Shown: positions 5,158-6,615 of the stretch, piece after piece
Layout of the letters: every line of letters starts with the position of its first letter
Numbering within the stretch: the stretch's first letter is position 1
NCBI GenBank assembly: GCA_945870015.1
Contig: CAMBQS010000196.1
Location: forward strand, 1-6,615
Direction: 5' to 3'
Source of the DNA: Desulfocicer vacuolatum DSM 3385
Lineage (GTDB): Bacteria > Desulfobacterota > Desulfobacteria > Desulfobacterales > SURF-7
Length of the DNA stretch: 6,615 nt
Made by a program: the position numbers and the translations under genes
Notes under the pieces: model-generated
What the model saw: only the letters and a program-made list of their open reading frames with translations
The model's database searches: none
What the model was told of the DNA's origin: nothing

Positions 5158-6615
5158 TTACAAGGAAGAAACCAGTTTTAAATTTTTCCCCTTGTTATAT
5201 TTCTTTGTATAATACCGGGTAAACGCGTCGATAATTTTTTCACGGAAATGTATTTTGGCCTCATCCCTGAGAAGTCTGAAAGCACGATCAACAGGCATGG
5301 GATTTCGATAGTGCCGGCTGGCTGTAATTGCCTCAAAAAAATCTGCAACTGCAATGATCTGCGCTCCTAGTGGAATCTCATCTCCCTTCAATCCCATTGG
5401 ATAACCGCTGCCATCCAGTTTTTCATGATGAGATCCGGCTATCTCAGGGACTTGGCGCAACATGCCTTCAAATTTCATCTGGGAGAGGATCTTCCGGGTT
5501 TTTTCCGCATGGGTTTTAATAATTTCATACTCCTCACCCGTTAACTTTCCCTCTTTTTTCAAAAGTGAATCCGGAACACCAATCTTTCCATAATCATGAA
5601 GGGATGCAGCGACTCCGACAACCTCACTATAGTCACTTGAGAGTCCCAGTTCTTCACAGATTCCGAGCGCATACTCTTTCACTTTTTGTGAATGGCCTGC
5701 TGTCATAGGATCCCGGGCATCGATGCTGGCGGCCATGACCTCCAGAATAGAATTCATCTGTTCTGTCCGCGCCTTCAGAAGTTCGGCATTGCGGATGCTT
5801 ACCCCGATCACAGGTGCGATTCCCATCAACAGGTTCATGTCGCTCTGCAACAATGGTCTTTTGGTCTTTAAATTATCCACTGCAAGTATCCCCAAGGGTT
5901 CTCCATCACAGACAATCGGGCAGCAAATAAAGGATTGTGACCCCAGTTTTTTAGCAAACTGAAGACTTCTCAATGACAGTGTATTGCCAATTGTATCGAT
6001 ATCATTAATCAGATAAGGCTTCTGCTCCCGGAAAGAAACAACAAAAATTCCTTTTGATTCAGAACGGTTTAAATGGAAACTGGCATTCTTCAGAAACATC
6101 AGCTTATCATCCCGATATCCAAATCCTGCCCGGAATTCCAATCGGGTCTTCTCCTTATTTGCCAGCAGAATCAATCCTCTGTCAAAATCAAGACGTTTCT
6201 CTGTAATTTGTATCACTTTTGCTAGAATATCTTCCAGCTCCGTATGCATGCTGATAGCCTGACCAATCTCATTGATCAACCGTGCATTGTTATAGTTGAT
6301 CTCAATCTGCTCAAGTAACTGATCTGTTGAATCATTGAGATTATTCAGACTATCCTTCATTTCATTCTTTTCAAGCCTTTCTCCTACCATTGTCAACAAT
6401 GTGATAATCAGAACAATCACCATTGCAAAGGGTAACGCTTTCAACAACTGCTCCACCGGAAAAAGGAAGCCACACCCGAGAAAAACAACAAATGTAAATG
6501 CTGCAATATAGTTACAGGTCCGCCTCCAGATGGCAGAAAATTGATTATCCCAGGATATGATATACCGGCATACATCTCCGCCTTTAAACATGCATTCTGT
6601 GTGTTCAATCCTGGG
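5158..6615 (-). CDS. Membrane-anchored GAF/HD-GYP protein, predicted c-di-GMP phosphodiesterase (5' end outside window)
   Basis: The minus-strand frame is open from the right edge to TAA at 5160-5158. An ATG at 6591 would give 477 residues, but it has no close Shine-Dalgarno sequence and eight upstream codons (PRIEHTEC) continue a domain-like sequence, so the true start probably lies beyond the window. Numbering from that ATG, residues 27-44 and 53-70 are two membrane helices with a very short turn. Residues 70-110 are a linker that may be a coiled coil. Residues 105-272 are a GAF sensor domain (ending PLGILAVDNL near 232-241). Residues 280-470 are an HD-GYP domain. Its metal and catalytic residues are all present: His300, His332-Asp333, Lys336, His361, His388-His389, Asp393, the GYP motif (396-398) and Asp417. 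Such enzymes hydrolyse c-di-GMP to pGpG or GMP. The protein should sit in the inner membrane with its enzyme domain in the cytoplasm. The signal sensed by GAF is unknown. Confidence 0.93.
   Translation of the reverse strand, partial: PRIEHTECMFKGGDVCRYIISWDNQFSAIWRRTCNYIAAFTFVVFLGCGFLFPVEQLLKALPFAMVIVLIITLLTMVGERLEKNEMKDSLNNLNDSTDQLLEQIEINYNNARLINEIGQAISMHTELEDILAKVIQITEKRLDFDRGLILLANKEKTRLEFRAGFGYRDDKLMFLKNASFHLNRSESKGIFVVSFREQKPYLINDIDTIGNTLSLRSLQFAKKLGSQSFICCPIVCDGEPLGILAVDNLKTKRPLLQSDMNLLMGIAPVIGVSIRNAELLKARTEQMNSILEVMAASIDARDPMTAGHSQKVKEYALGICEELGLSSDYSEVVGVAASLHDYGKIGVPDSLLKKEGKLTGEEYEIIKTHAEKTRKILSQMKFEGMLRQVPEIAGSHHEKLDGSGYPMGLKGDEIPLGAQIIAVADFFEAITASRHYRNPMPVDRAFRLLRDEAKIHFREKIIDAFTRYYTKKYNKGKNLKLVSSL

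Overview
The window is a stretch of a moderately AT-rich bacterial chromosome. It holds five protein-coding genes, two of them cut by the window edges, and two sizeable intergenic regions. The YgiQ-type radical SAM protein, the cyclic-di-GMP (c-di-GMP) signalling proteins and the general style of the proteins suggest a Gram-negative anaerobe. Marine sulfate reducers of the Desulfobacterales (Desulfobacterota) are the best guess, but this is judged from protein style only and no taxonomic marker gene is present.

Layout, left to right. (1) Positions 1-1012, + strand: the C-terminal half of a YgiQ-family radical SAM protein; its N-terminus lies outside the window. (2) Positions 1013-1370: an AT-rich intergenic region with two structured segments. 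One is a possible small RNA (two nested 8-bp inverted repeats ending in nine T). The other is a foldable leader just ahead of the next gene. (3) Positions 1371-3461, + strand: a large protein that joins a PilZ (c-di-GMP receptor) domain to a C-terminal region resembling GNAT acyltransferases. (4) Positions 3591-4004, - strand: a small, apparently helical protein of unknown function built from two copies of one motif. (5) Positions 4005-4344: a divergent intergenic region with a good sigma-70-like promoter for each flanking gene, a central dyad, and a perfect 10-bp tandem repeat. (6) Positions 4345-5154, + strand: a class I SAM-dependent methyltransferase. (7) Positions 5158-6615, - strand, running off the right edge: a membrane-anchored GAF/HD-GYP protein, predicted to be a c-di-GMP phosphodiesterase.

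The common thread is c-di-GMP. The HD-GYP protein should degrade it, and the PilZ fusion protein probably senses it and may control an acyl or aminoacyl transfer. The two genes are not in one operon, so a direct link is inference. The methyltransferase and the small helical protein are divergently transcribed and may share control through the dyad between them. The most novel items are the PilZ-GNAT fusion, the structured RNA candidates in front of it, and the small duplicated protein.
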